From the NCBI RefSeq assembly GCF_900683735.1, contig NZ_LR215979.1, positions 186,001-250,000 on the forward strand: DNA of 64,000 bases, in the 5' to 3' direction. This DNA is from Fusobacterium ulcerans ATCC 49185 (GTDB lineage Bacteria; Fusobacteriota; Fusobacteriia; Fusobacteriales; Fusobacteriaceae). Positions 18,330 to 26,356 of this stretch are shown piece after piece. Under the pieces are notes generated by a model that was not told the origin of the DNA, searched no databases, and saw only the letters and a program-made list of their open reading frames with translations. Each line of letters starts with the position of its first letter. Positions within the stretch are counted from its first letter, which is position 1. The position numbers and the translations under genes were made by a program.

Positions 18330-19310
18330 TTAATATTCTACTTTCCACATATATCTTCTTTCATCCATAGAATGATTTCTTATTTCAGCCATTTGAGCTA
18401 CATAATGACGTTCAATTGGAATCATTATTACTGGATTAAAAAATTCTACTACACTGCTATCTATTTTATTAATTCCAAGTTCTCTTGGGTCAATTACTAT
18501 AAAGTTTTCAGCATATTTTTCTAAGAATGTTCTGCATCTTTCATCTAAAGCTCGAGTACGTCCCTCACTCATAAGTAAGATCATAGGAAGTTCTTTGGTT
18601 GTTGTTTCAAATGGTCCATGAAAATATTCACCAGTATGAATACAAATAGCATGTTTCCACTGCATTTCCATAAAATGGCAGAAAGTCATTGAATAAGCGA
18701 CCCCATAGTTAGAGCCAGAAGCCAATACATAGAATATGGGACAATCTTTATTTTTTTTAGCCCATTTTTGAGCTTCTAACAATACTTTTTCCTTAGCCTC
18801 AGCAATTATTTGATCAATATAATCATAAGCCTTCATTGCAGCATTATAATTTTCATAATTTTCAAATTGTTTTAGAATTTCAAATCCTATTCTTAAAGAA
18901 TTCGATTGATTTGAATCGCTGTAAATTTGATTGTCTCCATTAGAATAAACAACTACATATTGTCCCACTTCAGCCATTCCTGTTTTTGAAGAACCAGTCA
19001 TAGAAATTGTAACTGCTCCAGCAGCATTTGCTGTTTTTACTGCTTCAACAGTTTCAGGGGTAGCTTTTAATGAACATATAACTGCTATACATCTTTCATC
19101 TAGTTCCTTAGGTGTAGCGTGAACAAATTCATTACTAGTATATGTTGTGGCTCCAAATGTTTTTGCTTCACTCTGTAATAGGTAAAGTCCAGGAAAGATA
19201 GCTGCTTTGGATCCACCACATGCTATAAAATATACATGTTTCAATCCACCAGCTTTATCCATTTTTGTTTTAATTTCACTTATTATTTCTTTTACTTTTG
19301 ATGCTTCCAT
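18330..19310 (-). CDS. SIS-domain sugar isomerase/deglycase, FrlB-like
   Basis: The 326-residue protein has SIS folds as in fructoselysine-6-phosphate deglycase FrlB. Shared features are the start of the first SIS domain (VYFIACGGSKAAIFPG), the active-site block HTGEYFHGPFE (FrlB has ESGEFRHGPLE), and the C-terminus DERRYMWKVEY (FrlB ends DERRYYGGLVEY). FrlB splits a 6-phosphorylated Amadori compound into glucose-6-phosphate and the free amino acid. The ATG at 19310 is chosen because GAGGAGG precedes it. With a FrlD-like kinase and GntR regulator nearby, a glycated amino acid or similar substrate is inferred; the exact substrate is unknown. Confidence 0.85.
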   Translation of the reverse strand: MEASKVKEIISEIKTKMDKAGGLKHVYFIACGGSKAAIFPGLYLLQSEAKTFGATTYTSNEFVHATPKELDERCIAVICSLKATPETVEAVKTANAAGAVTISMTGSSKTGMAEVGQYVVVYSNGDNQIYSDSNQSNSLRIGFEILKQFENYENYNAAMKAYDYIDQIIAEAKEKVLLEAQKWAKKNKDCPIFYVLASGSNYGVAYSMTFCHFMEMQWKHAICIHTGEYFHGPFETTTKELPMILLMSEGRTRALDERCRTFLEKYAENFIVIDPRELGINKIDSSVVEFFNPVIMIPIERHYVAQMAEIRNHSMDERRYMWKVEY

Positions 19311-19365
19311 CTTGATACTCCTCCTCAATTTGTAACTATTTTTAAATTTTATTTTTTTATTTTTT

Positions 19366-19785
19366 CTAGTTTTTTAATAATTCTTCAGTCCTTTTTCTTA
19401 AGTCAGTCAGTTCTTTTTCTGTCATATTTATATACTCACTATTACCAGGTTCACCATTAGTTCCAGCATCTTGTACATAGATAAGTTTTGTATCTTTTTC
19501 TGTAATAGTATTAAACCATGTTCCTTGTGGAATATTATACACTTTCATTGGTTCCATTTTGATTATATCTATTTGAAATGAATTATTTTCTCTGGTTGCT
19601 GCAAGTAAGATTGCATTTCCTTTTAAAAGAATAAATTGCTCATCAGTTTTATAATGTACTTCAAGATATTGAATATTTTTTATATCGTTATTAGGTTTCC
19701 AATTTTTAATACATACCACCCATTTTTTATTGTTGTAGATACAATTAATTCCTTCACCCTCAAAAGAAAATACTTCAGCTTTCAT
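19366..19785 (-). CDS. Small cupin-like protein
   Basis: This 139-residue soluble protein has a beta-rich pattern that resembles a single-domain cupin: EVHYKTDEQFILLKGNAILL (sheet plus Gly turn) and MEPMKVYNIPQGTWFNTI (second cupin motif style). The ATG at 19785 is the start because AAAGGAGG lies just upstream; the longer frame from 19809 lacks one. It is the first gene of the minus-strand island operon, directly before the FrlB-like gene. A sugar-epimerase or sensing role is possible, but I do not recognise a specific function. Confidence 0.65.
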   Translation of the reverse strand: MKAEVFSFEGEGINCIYNNKKWVVCIKNWKPNNDIKNIQYLEVHYKTDEQFILLKGNAILLAATRENNSFQIDIIKMEPMKVYNIPQGTWFNTITEKDTKLIYVQDAGTNGEPGNSEYINMTEKELTDLRKRTEELLKN

Positions 19786-19807
19786 AAAATCCTCCTTTGT
19801 AAAATTC

Positions 19808-19859
19808 ATTATATAACATATTATAACATTATAATAAAATATATAAAAATAAATGTCAA
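19808..19859 (-). promoter_or_regulatory. Promoter and operator of the cupin-FrlB-like operon
   Basis: On the minus strand TTGACA (19859-19854) and TATTAT (19836-19831) are 17 bp apart. Downstream lies an AT-rich element (19830-19808) containing GTTATAATATGTTATATAATG. The GTTATATAATG part is repeated at the divergent PfkB promoter, suggesting a shared operator. Confidence 0.75.
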
Positions 19860-19968
19860 GAATTTTTTTGAAAATATTGAAAATAATTTAAAATTAGTTT
19901 TAAAATTATAGTTAAAGTTAATAAAAAGAACATTAAAAATTATAAACGTATATTTAAAATAAAAAAAA

Positions 19969-20028
19969 TTGACTTAAAATTTTCTCTCCTATATAATAAA
20001 ATCAACAATGATATAATGTTATATAATG
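19969..20028 (+). promoter_or_regulatory. Promoter and operator of the FrlD-like kinase gene
   Basis: TTGACT (19969-19974) and TATAAT (19992-19997) have a 17-bp spacer. Downstream, GTTATATAATG at 20018-20028 matches the element in the divergent promoter. The most likely ligand is the GntR/UTRA regulator encoded at 21.1 kb. Confidence 0.75.
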
Positions 20029-20049
20029 AGTTTTAAGGAGGATATTTTT

Positions 20050-20898
20050 ATGGTAAAAGTATTAGGAATTGGAGATAATGTTTGTGATAAATATATTCAT
20101 TCAGGGATAATGTATCCAGGAGGTCAGGCACTAAATTTTTCAGTCTATACAAAAATGCTAGGAGCAAATTCATCATATATGGGAGTATTTGGCAGTGATA
20201 AAGTAGCAGCACATATTATAAAAACATTGGATGAACTACAAGTTGAGCACAGTAGATGCCGTCAATATGAAGGAGAAAATGGCTATGCTAGAGTTAATTT
20301 AGTAAATGGAGACAGAGTTTTTCTAAATAGTAATAAGGGAGGAGTATTAAATAAATATCCTATTCAATTAGATGGAGAAGATATAAAGTATATAAAAGAA
20401 TTTTCTCTTGTTCATACAAGTAATAATAGTTATTTCAATTCACAGTTGCCCAAGTTAAAAGAATTGGGAATCGCAGTTTCTTATGATTTTTCTAATCGTT
20501 GGAATCAATTAGAATTGATAGAAGAAGTAGCTCCGTTTATAACATATGCTTTTCTTTCTTGTGGTTCTACTAAAGAAGATGAGGTAAAAAAAATATGTAA
20601 AAAGATTTTTTCTTATGGATGTAAACTAGTAATAGCAACAAGAGGGAGTTTAGGAGCAGTGGTATATGATGGAGAAAAGTTTTATTTTCAAAGCTCAAAA
20701 TTAGTGGAAGCTATAGATACTTTAGGAGCTGGAGATTCTTTTGCCTCAGCATTTCTTTTATCTATAACTGAGGATATTATAGAAAATTCTTATAATAGTT
20801 TATCTATAAAAAAAGCAATGGAAAAAGGGGTGGAGTTTGCTTCAAAAATTTGTATGAAAAGAGGAGCTTTTGGATATGGAATTTCTTTTTCTGAATAA
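20050..20898 (+). CDS. PfkB-family sugar kinase, FrlD-like
   Basis: The 282-residue ribokinase-fold enzyme resembles fructoselysine 6-kinase FrlD. It has an N-terminal GIGDNVCDKY (FrlD: TIGDNCVDIY), YPGGQALNFSVYTK, SYDFSNRWNQ (FrlD: FDFSDKWDS), and the PfkB signature with catalytic Asp, IDTLGAGDSFASAFLLS, near residue 235. It would phosphorylate C6 of an imported Amadori-type sugar adduct for the FrlB-like deglycase. The start ATG 20050 follows AAGGAGG; an upstream ATG at 20026 has none. It is divergent from the cupin-FrlB operon. The C-terminal end overlaps the first copy of an 85-bp tandem repeat. Confidence 0.87.
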   Translation: MVKVLGIGDNVCDKYIHSGIMYPGGQALNFSVYTKMLGANSSYMGVFGSDKVAAHIIKTLDELQVEHSRCRQYEGENGYARVNLVNGDRVFLNSNKGGVLNKYPIQLDGEDIKYIKEFSLVHTSNNSYFNSQLPKLKELGIAVSYDFSNRWNQLELIEEVAPFITYAFLSCGSTKEDEVKKICKKIFSYGCKLVIATRGSLGAVVYDGEKFYFQSSKLVEAIDTLGAGDSFASAFLLSITEDIIENSYNSLSIKKAMEKGVEFASKICMKRGAFGYGISFSE

Positions 20899-21065
20899 AA
20901 AAGGAAAGTTATCTTTAAAATAATATTTTTTCCATAAAGTTAGCTATTAAATTAAAAAATAGGTTATTTCTTTTTCTGAATAAAAAAGGAAAGTTATCTT
21001 TAAAATAATATTTTTTCCATAAAGTTAGCTATTAAATTAAAAAATAGGTTATTTCTTTTTTTGAA
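20881..21065. repeat. 85-bp perfect tandem duplication with partial third copy
   Basis: Copy 1 (20881-20965) covers the last codons and stop of the PfkB gene and the downstream spacer. Copy 2 (20966-21050) appears identical, and 21051-21065 begins a third copy with one mismatch. The duplication pushes the GntR gene away from the kinase gene. Perfect identity argues for a recent event. Confidence 0.95.
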
Positions 21066-21131
21066 GTATTATTATATAATATAAGTACGTTTTAAATTAT
21101 AGATATGGTAAAAACAAAGGAAGGGAAATAT

Positions 21132-21866
21132 ATGTTAGATGCACAGGCTGTAACACCACTGTATGTTCAGTTGATGAATAATATAGAAGAAAATATAAAT
21201 AATAGAGTATTTCTTCCTGGTGAAAAGTTAAAATCAGAAAATGAAATGGCTAAAGAATATGGAGTAAGTATAATCACTGTACGTAATGCTATTGGAGCCT
21301 TGATAAAAAAAGGACTTGTAGAAAGAAAGCAAGGAAAAGGGACTTTTATCAGTAAGCCTAAATATACAAGAAACATGAAAAAATTACAAAGTTTTAGTGA
21401 TATGTGTCATCAAATGGGAGTAGTACCAGGAGCTAAGACACTGGAAAATAAACTTATTATTCCTGATGAAAAGATTTCTAAAATGTTGGAGATCCCAGCA
21501 GGAACACAAATTGTATTTATTTCAAGAGTTAGATATGCTGATAATGAACCAATAGCCATTGAAAACAACTATTTTTCTCCAAAATATTCTTTTCTTTTAG
21601 GAGAAAAATTTGATGATAATTCATTGTTTGAATTTATAAAAAAGAAATTAAGAACTTCAGTAGCAGTTTCCACTTCTGAAAAAAGAATAGAGATATGCAA
21701 AGCAAATCAAAAAGAAGCAGATTTGTTAAATGTAAAAAGAAATTCCTCGATGCTTTTTGTCAAAAGTATAGCTTATGATAATGAGAATGAACCTATGTAT
21801 GTTGGAATACAGATAATAAATGGGGAACGCTTTTCTTTATATGTATATGAATCAGCTAATGAATAA
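21132..21866 (+). CDS. GntR/UTRA-family transcriptional regulator (FrlR-like)
   Basis: The 244-residue protein has an N-terminal GntR winged helix (PLYVQLMNNIEENINNRVFLPGEKLKSENEMAKEYGVSIITVRNAI, about residues 8-70) and a C-terminal UTRA ligand domain (about 90-240, with FISRVRYADNEPIAIENNYF). UTRA regulators bind sugar phosphates or Amadori compounds; FrlR has the same length and architecture. The ATG at 21132 is preferred for its AAGGAAGGG site. The palindrome TATTATATAATA at 21070-21081 lies upstream and could be an autoregulatory site. It likely controls the divergent island promoters. Confidence 0.88.
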   Translation: MLDAQAVTPLYVQLMNNIEENINNRVFLPGEKLKSENEMAKEYGVSIITVRNAIGALIKKGLVERKQGKGTFISKPKYTRNMKKLQSFSDMCHQMGVVPGAKTLENKLIIPDEKISKMLEIPAGTQIVFISRVRYADNEPIAIENNYFSPKYSFLLGEKFDDNSLFEFIKKKLRTSVAVSTSEKRIEICKANQKEADLLNVKRNSSMLFVKSIAYDNENEPMYVGIQIINGERFSLYVYESANE

Positions 21867-21871
21867 TCACA

Positions 21872-21904
21872 AAAAGGCAGTTAGAAAATTTTAAACTGCC
21901 TTTT
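21872..21904. terminator. Terminator between the GntR and SIMPL genes
   Basis: AAAAGGCAGTT pairs perfectly with AACTGCCTTTT around an 11-base loop, with A and T runs on both sides. It serves both converging genes. Confidence 0.88.
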
Positions 21905-21948
21905 ATTATAATACTAAATATTATATTTTAGTTTATTCACTTTTTTAG

Positions 21949-22776
21949 TTATTTTATTTTTTTTATCATGTCAAAAGAGCAAACTAAAGTTACAGAAATT
22001 TTAAAATCCTGAGCTACTGAAATAGGAATAGGAGCTTCGCTTTTACTCATTGATTCAGTGTTTTTAGCCCTCATATTGAAGTTTGCAATTCTGTTTTCAA
22101 CTCTGTTAACAGAGGCACCTTTATTTTCATAAATATTTCTAAGATCTCCAAGCTGGCTGTTTCCAGTTTTAGTAAGTATTTTAGCCTGATTGACAGCATC
22201 TTCCATAGCTATTTCATAAGCTTTTAATTTTGCCTCTTTTTTAGTCTTTTCTGATACTCCATAAACTATATCACCAATATATCTTATATCAGTAGGTTCA
22301 ATTTTTTTTAGAACTGCTCCAACATCTGTTGAAATATCAAATTTTACTTTTATCTCATGGTTAACACTTGCTGATTGAGATACCACTGATTTAGAAGCAG
22401 TATTAGAAGTGTATCTAGTTGTTGTTATATTTTCTGGTTTTACTCCAATTGAGATAAGATAATCTTTAAATTCTTTAATAGTTTTAGCATTTTCTTCAGA
22501 AGCTTTTATTTTATTCTCTTTGTCATTTCCAAAGGCTACTGAGCTTTCTTCAGTTTTTAGAGCGAAATTCATTGTGAAAAATTCTGGGTTTAAATTGACT
22601 GTTCCCTCTCCAATAATGTCGTTAAGTCTGCCAGTAATAACGTATTCACCTTTGTACTGCTCTTTTTCAATTTCATATTTTAACTTTTCTAATTGGTATA
22701 GAGAGTTGCTGTCTTCCCCATATGCTGTACTGCCTATGATGATAATCAGTAATAAGAACCAGTATTTTTTTATCAT
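21949..22776 (-). CDS. Exported SIMPL-domain (DUF541) protein
   Basis: This 275-residue periplasmic protein has a signal peptide (MIKKYWFLLLIIIIGSTAYG, cleavage near residue 20). SIMPL-type features follow: GRLNDIIGEGTVNLNPEFFTMNFALKTEE, the linker region SIGVKPENITTTRYT, and a late IPISVAQDFKISVTLVCSFDM. The family (YggE/Bp26-like) forms oligomeric periplasmic assemblies whose role is not well defined. It follows a small soluble ORF by 14 bp and is co-transcribed with it. Confidence 0.88.
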   Translation of the reverse strand: MIKKYWFLLLIIIIGSTAYGEDSNSLYQLEKLKYEIEKEQYKGEYVITGRLNDIIGEGTVNLNPEFFTMNFALKTEESSVAFGNDKENKIKASEENAKTIKEFKDYLISIGVKPENITTTRYTSNTASKSVVSQSASVNHEIKVKFDISTDVGAVLKKIEPTDIRYIGDIVYGVSEKTKKEAKLKAYEIAMEDAVNQAKILTKTGNSQLGDLRNIYENKGASVNRVENRIANFNMRAKNTESMSKSEAPIPISVAQDFKISVTLVCSFDMIKKIK

Positions 22777-22790
22777 TAAATTATTCCTCC

Positions 22791-23129
22791 TTATTCTATG
22801 ATCAAATTGTCTTTTGCATCTTCCACATCCAGTAATATTTTGATATTATCTAAGAGGCACTTTCTTTTTTCCTTCAGAGTTTTATAACCTGCATATTCCT
22901 GAGAAAAATAGATTTTTTGAGATTTTACTTTTGATAGTAATTCAATAACATCACCAACATAATATTCATCTTTTATTTCTTCTAACTCTAAAAAGTTAAG
23001 ATTAAAAAACTTTTCCAGTTCATAGAATATATTTTCTAATTCGTATTCCTGAAGTTCTTTTTCTGATTTTAAAACTTCATTTTGAAGAACCAAACTTTCT
23101 CTGAATCCATATTTAAAACTATATGCCAT
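22791..23129 (-). CDS. Small soluble helical protein, unknown
   Basis: This protein of about 112 residues is acidic and almost entirely helical (KSEKELQEYELENIFYELEKFFNLNFLELEEIKDEYYVGDVIELLSKVK), without a signal peptide. The start is the second of two near ATG codons (23129), because GGAGG sits 7 bp upstream of it and only 1 bp from the first. I do not recognise a family. It lies 14 bp upstream of the SIMPL gene in the same operon. Confidence 0.75.
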   Translation of the reverse strand: MAYSFKYGFRESLVLQNEVLKSEKELQEYELENIFYELEKFFNLNFLELEEIKDEYYVGDVIELLSKVKSQKIYFSQEYAGYKTLKEKRKCLLDNIKILLDVEDAKDNLIIE

Positions 23130-23367
23130 AATCATACCTCCAATCAGTGCTTTATAAGATTATACTTTGTTTTGCAAAGGGCAGTCAATCATATTATTTT
23201 CTCAGAAGTGATTTCTTTCTAAAATTGTAAGATAATTTATAAAAAATAAAATTTGCCTAATAGGCATTTTATTTTTTACTATATGGAATCAACAAAAGAA
23301 ATTACAAGAATAAAAAAATCAGATATGGTATACTTAAGTAAATATATTAAAGTAAAAGGAGGAAAAT

Positions 23368-24003
23368 ATGGAATGTAAAAGTATTGAGGAAAAATTAAAA
23401 AAATTGATAGAATTAGATAAAGATTTTTCTATTTTTGGTTCAGAATCACATGAATATATAATAAACTCAAAGCTTACAGAGGAAGAAATTCAAAATTTTG
23501 AAGCGAAAAATCAACTAACTTTGCCAAGTGAATATAGAGAATATTTAAAAAATATAGGAAATGGAGGAGCAGGACCGTTTTATGGACTCCTTGAATTAGA
23601 AGATAATGATAATAACTTAACAGATTTATCTATGGAATTTCCATATACATATGATAAACCTTTAAAATTGGTTGAAGTATATGAAACAATGGATGAGATG
23701 GGTGATGAAAATGAAGAGGAACAGGAACAATTTCTGAATGAGATATATGAAAAATCTGTAAGAGGAATTATTTTTCTGGCACATGAAGGATGTGGAATGT
23801 ATAGTGTTCTTGTAGTAAAAGGAGAAGAATATGGAAATGTATGGTATTTTGATTTTGCTAATGATGCAGGAACCTATCCTTTAACAAGTGAAAAAACTGG
23901 AAAAAGTATGAAGTTTTTTGAGTGGATGGAATTATGGATTGATAAATCTCTAGCTTGTATAGAAAAGGAAGAAGAGGAACTCAAAGGATATGCATTTATA
24001 TAA
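23368..24003 (+). CDS. SMI1/KNR4-family protein
   Basis: The 211-residue protein carries a SMI1/KNR4 (SUKH-type) domain. The typical core LTEEEIQNFEAKNQLTLPSEYREYLKNIGNGGAGPFYGLLEL is at about residues 32-76, and a later acidic stretch is followed by IIFLAHEGCGMYSVLVVKGEEYGNVWYF. In bacteria such proteins are often immunity proteins against polymorphic or contact-dependent toxins. No toxin gene is adjacent, so this is an orphan and its role is unproven. AAAGGAGG precedes the ATG. It is a monocistronic gene closed by a terminator. Confidence 0.88.
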   Translation: MECKSIEEKLKKLIELDKDFSIFGSESHEYIINSKLTEEEIQNFEAKNQLTLPSEYREYLKNIGNGGAGPFYGLLELEDNDNNLTDLSMEFPYTYDKPLKLVEVYETMDEMGDENEEEQEQFLNEIYEKSVRGIIFLAHEGCGMYSVLVVKGEEYGNVWYFDFANDAGTYPLTSEKTGKSMKFFEWMELWIDKSLACIEKEEEELKGYAFI

Positions 24004-24027
24004 AAGATATTGGGGAAGAATAATAAA

Positions 24028-24056
24028 AATGAGGATGTTTTTTAATCATCCTCATT
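24028..24056. terminator. Terminator between SMI1 and the coiled-coil lipoprotein gene
   Basis: AATGAGGATG pairs perfectly with CATCCTCATT around a T-rich 9-base loop. The flanking genes converge on it. Confidence 0.85.
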
Positions 24057-24073
24057 ATTTATTTTATTAGTTT

Positions 24074-24637
24074 TTAAGATTGACTTGCTGTTTCAGCATC
24101 AACAGTTTTGTTAAGAGATTCTTCAGTTTTTTGGAGAGCTTTTTCTTTTAGTTCATCTAATTTTTTAGAAGCAGCATCTTTAGTTTCTTCTACTTTTTGA
24201 TCAGCTTTCTCAGCAGTTTCTTTAACAGCTGTTTTAGCTTCTTCTACTTTTTTATCAGTTTCAGATTTTAAAGCTTCAGTTTTTTTAGAAGCGGCCTCTT
24301 TAGTTTCTTCCACTTTCTGAACAGCCTCATTTTTTAGAGTTTCAGCTTTTTCACTAGCTTCAGTTTTTATTTCCTCAGCTTTTTTAGAAGCAGCATCTTT
24401 AGTTTCCTCGATTTTCTGCTCAACTTTATCAGTTTTTTCAGAAACATTTTCTTTAGTTTCCTCGATTTTTTTATTAGCTTCAGTTTTAACTTCCTCTACT
24501 TTTTTATCAGTTTCAGTCTTAACCTCTTCCACTTTTTGATTGGCTTCATTTTTAGCACTTTCTATAGTTTTTTCACCACAACTTGCTAATAAAACTGTAG
24601 TTAAAAGTGCTAATGTAAAAATTGATATTTTTTTCAT
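24074..24637 (-). CDS. Coiled-coil repeat lipoprotein
   Basis: This 187-residue lipoprotein has the signal MKKISIFTLALLTTVLLASC (lipid-accepting C20). It continues as an almost uninterrupted charged helix made of repeats of the type KVEETKDAASKKAEE, EKAETLKNEAVQKVEE and KKTEALKSETDKKVEE. The repeat is also visible in the DNA as recurring TTAGAAGCAGCATCTTTAG-like blocks. The start at 24637 follows AAGGAGG; the longer frame lacks it. It is probably an envelope spacer or stabiliser anchored in a membrane. A smaller cytosolic protein of similar style lies at 31.0 kb. Confidence 0.85.
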   Translation of the reverse strand: MKKISIFTLALLTTVLLASCGEKTIESAKNEANQKVEEVKTETDKKVEEVKTEANKKIEETKENVSEKTDKVEQKIEETKDAASKKAEEIKTEASEKAETLKNEAVQKVEETKEAASKKTEALKSETDKKVEEAKTAVKETAEKADQKVEETKDAASKKLDELKEKALQKTEESLNKTVDAETASQS

Positions 24638-25355
24638 GATTGATTCCTCCTTATTTTTCATATATTACATATTACAAGTGTATTATTGTATTTCCTTTAA
24701 AAAATAGATGTTTTTATAAAGAGAATGTTTTTTTATTTTGTAATCATATTTATTATAAATCATTTTTTTAAGATTTAAGAGGATGAAAAGAAAACAGAAA
24801 AGACTATCAGAAAATATTGGCAAAAAACCAAAGGTTATAAAGAGAAAATATTCTCTAAAAAGGAAAAAAATGCCAAAATATAGAAGTTTTTTTTTATAAA
24901 ATGTGATATAATAAAAGACAATGGCTGTTTTATATTGTGTATATAAAATTAGATAACTATAATATAAATAATTAAATACCTTTCTATTATAGAAAGAGCA
25001 GTGGATAAAATTTATAAACCCAAAGAATAGATGAAGAAAATAGGCAATATTATTTATTAAAAAGATTATTGAAAAAATAGTTTTATTTTAAGAAATATTA
25101 TAAAAATAAATATTAAATAAAGGTTATCCTTTAACAGAATAGAATATTTTAATAAAGATATACTATAATAAATAGAAAAATATTGTTAAAAAATAAATTT
25201 TCTAAAAGAAAAATATATGTTACAATAAAAACAAAAAGGTTTAAATAATAAAAAAAGAAAATACTAACAAATATCATTTACGATATTGAGAACATTAATA
25301 TAAAAAATATAATAAAAAATAATAGAGATAGAAAGGTTCTTGAAGAAGGAGGATC
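24638..25355. other. 718-bp AT-rich gap
   Basis: The stretch holds the lipoprotein promoter region and very AT-rich DNA. One 38-codon basic frame (24783-24899) is too weakly supported to call. I see no RNA gene, mobile element or pseudogene here. Confidence 0.5.
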
Positions 25356-25574
25356 ATGAAGACAGAAAAAATTGCCAAGAAGGAAGCAGTAAAAAAGAAG
25401 GGAAAAACAAAAAAATATCGTTTCATGGATAGTAAATATAAAAAAGAAGATTACGAATTTATGGAAAAATATTTTAAAATTTTGAAAAAAAAGTATAAAA
25501 CCAATGGAGGAGTTATAGTAAAACTTCTTGAATTTTATGAGAAACATGTAGCTGATAAAAATAAGAAAAAATGA
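25356..25574 (+). CDS. Small basic ribbon-helix-helix-like protein
   Basis: This 72-residue lysine-rich protein has the pattern KYRFMDSKYKKEDYEFMEKYFKILKKKYKTNGGVIVKLLEFYE. It fits a short strand, helix A and helix B as in ribbon-helix-helix DNA-binding proteins. The same pattern recurs in the next gene and in genes at 50.8 and 52.0 kb, so it is a local paralogous family. AAGGAGG lies directly upstream. Function is unknown; DNA binding is inferred from fold pattern and charge. Confidence 0.75.
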   Translation: MKTEKIAKKEAVKKKGKTKKYRFMDSKYKKEDYEFMEKYFKILKKKYKTNGGVIVKLLEFYEKHVADKNKKK

Positions 25575-25615
25575 GGTAAAGAACTTATTTAAAACTATAA
25601 AAGGAATGGTAATAT

Positions 25616-26356
25616 ATGGTGGATAAAGCTAAAAAAACAGAGAAAGCAGAAACTAAATCAAAAAGCAAAGCTTCTTCAAAAATAAATACTAATTCTAAAA
25701 CAAAAACAAGTACAAAAACAAAAACTAAATCTCAAATAGCAGGAAAAAAGAACAGAAAACCAGTTGATGAAGTGAGAAAATATAGAATACTTGGAAGTCG
25801 TTTTACAGCAGAAGAATATGAATATGTAAAAAAGATGGTAAAAGAATTAAAAACTGTATATAAAAGCCAAAATAAAATATTATTAGAAATTACAAAAGAA
25901 TTTGTAAATAGTCCTCTAAATAATAAAATATTAAATAGATCTGGAAAAATATTTCTTGGGAAATGGTCAACTATATTTGGAGGCAATGATATAAAGAAAG
26001 TACTGACAGCATATCTTCAATTGACAAGAAATCTTTTTCCTGCACCTAGCAAAAAATGCAGTAAATATAATTTTGTAGATTTTGAAATGATTAATAAAGA
26101 GGGAGAAAGATTTGCCATTATAGTTAAAAGTGAAAATGATACAATAAATTTAGAAGATTTTGATAATATGATGAAAAAAGTAAAGGTAAAGCTAAAAACA
26201 TATTTATTTACAACTAATGGAGAAAATCAGGAGTTTGGAGATCGTGATATAGAGCATATTCCTTTAAAAGATGTCTTTAAACTTATAGAAAAATATAAAG
26301 TTATTCTTCCTGTTTCCATAATAAAAAAAATTAAAATGATAGATGGAATAAAATAA
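25616..26356 (+). CDS. RHH-like protein with low-complexity tail and unknown C-terminal domain
   Basis: The 246-residue protein has three parts. Residues 1-50 are K/S/T-rich and disordered. Residues 52-95 carry the RHH-like motif (KYRILGSRFTAEEYEYVKKMVKELKTVYKSQNKILLEIT). Residues 110-246 form an alpha/beta domain with FVDFEMINKEGERFAIIVKSENDTINLEDFDNMM and LKTYLFTTNG. The last segment vaguely recalls a nuclease-like core, but the key acidic residues are not convincing. It follows the 72-residue paralogue by 41 bp and is probably co-transcribed. I do not recognise the C-terminal domain. Confidence 0.72.
   Translation: MVDKAKKTEKAETKSKSKASSKINTNSKTKTSTKTKTKSQIAGKKNRKPVDEVRKYRILGSRFTAEEYEYVKKMVKELKTVYKSQNKILLEITKEFVNSPLNNKILNRSGKIFLGKWSTIFGGNDIKKVLTAYLQLTRNLFPAPSKKCSKYNFVDFEMINKEGERFAIIVKSENDTINLEDFDNMMKKVKVKLKTYLFTTNGENQEFGDRDIEHIPLKDVFKLIEKYKVILPVSIIKKIKMIDGIK

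Noticed and set aside
24783-24899. 38-codon lysine/arginine-rich frame in the 24.6-25.4 kb gap
   Set aside because: GAGG abuts the ATG with no spacing and there is no homology cue; chance in an A-rich region is as likely.
25278-25547. 89-codon Phe-rich minus-strand frame
   Set aside because: Antisense shadow of the 72-residue RHH-like gene; the Phe-rich composition follows from the opposite Lys codons.
26090-26230. PD-(D/E)xK nuclease core in the 246-residue RHH-like protein
   Set aside because: The Asp and Lys positions can be imagined (FVDFE, IIVKSE), but the acidic residue before the Lys is missing; not strong enough to call.
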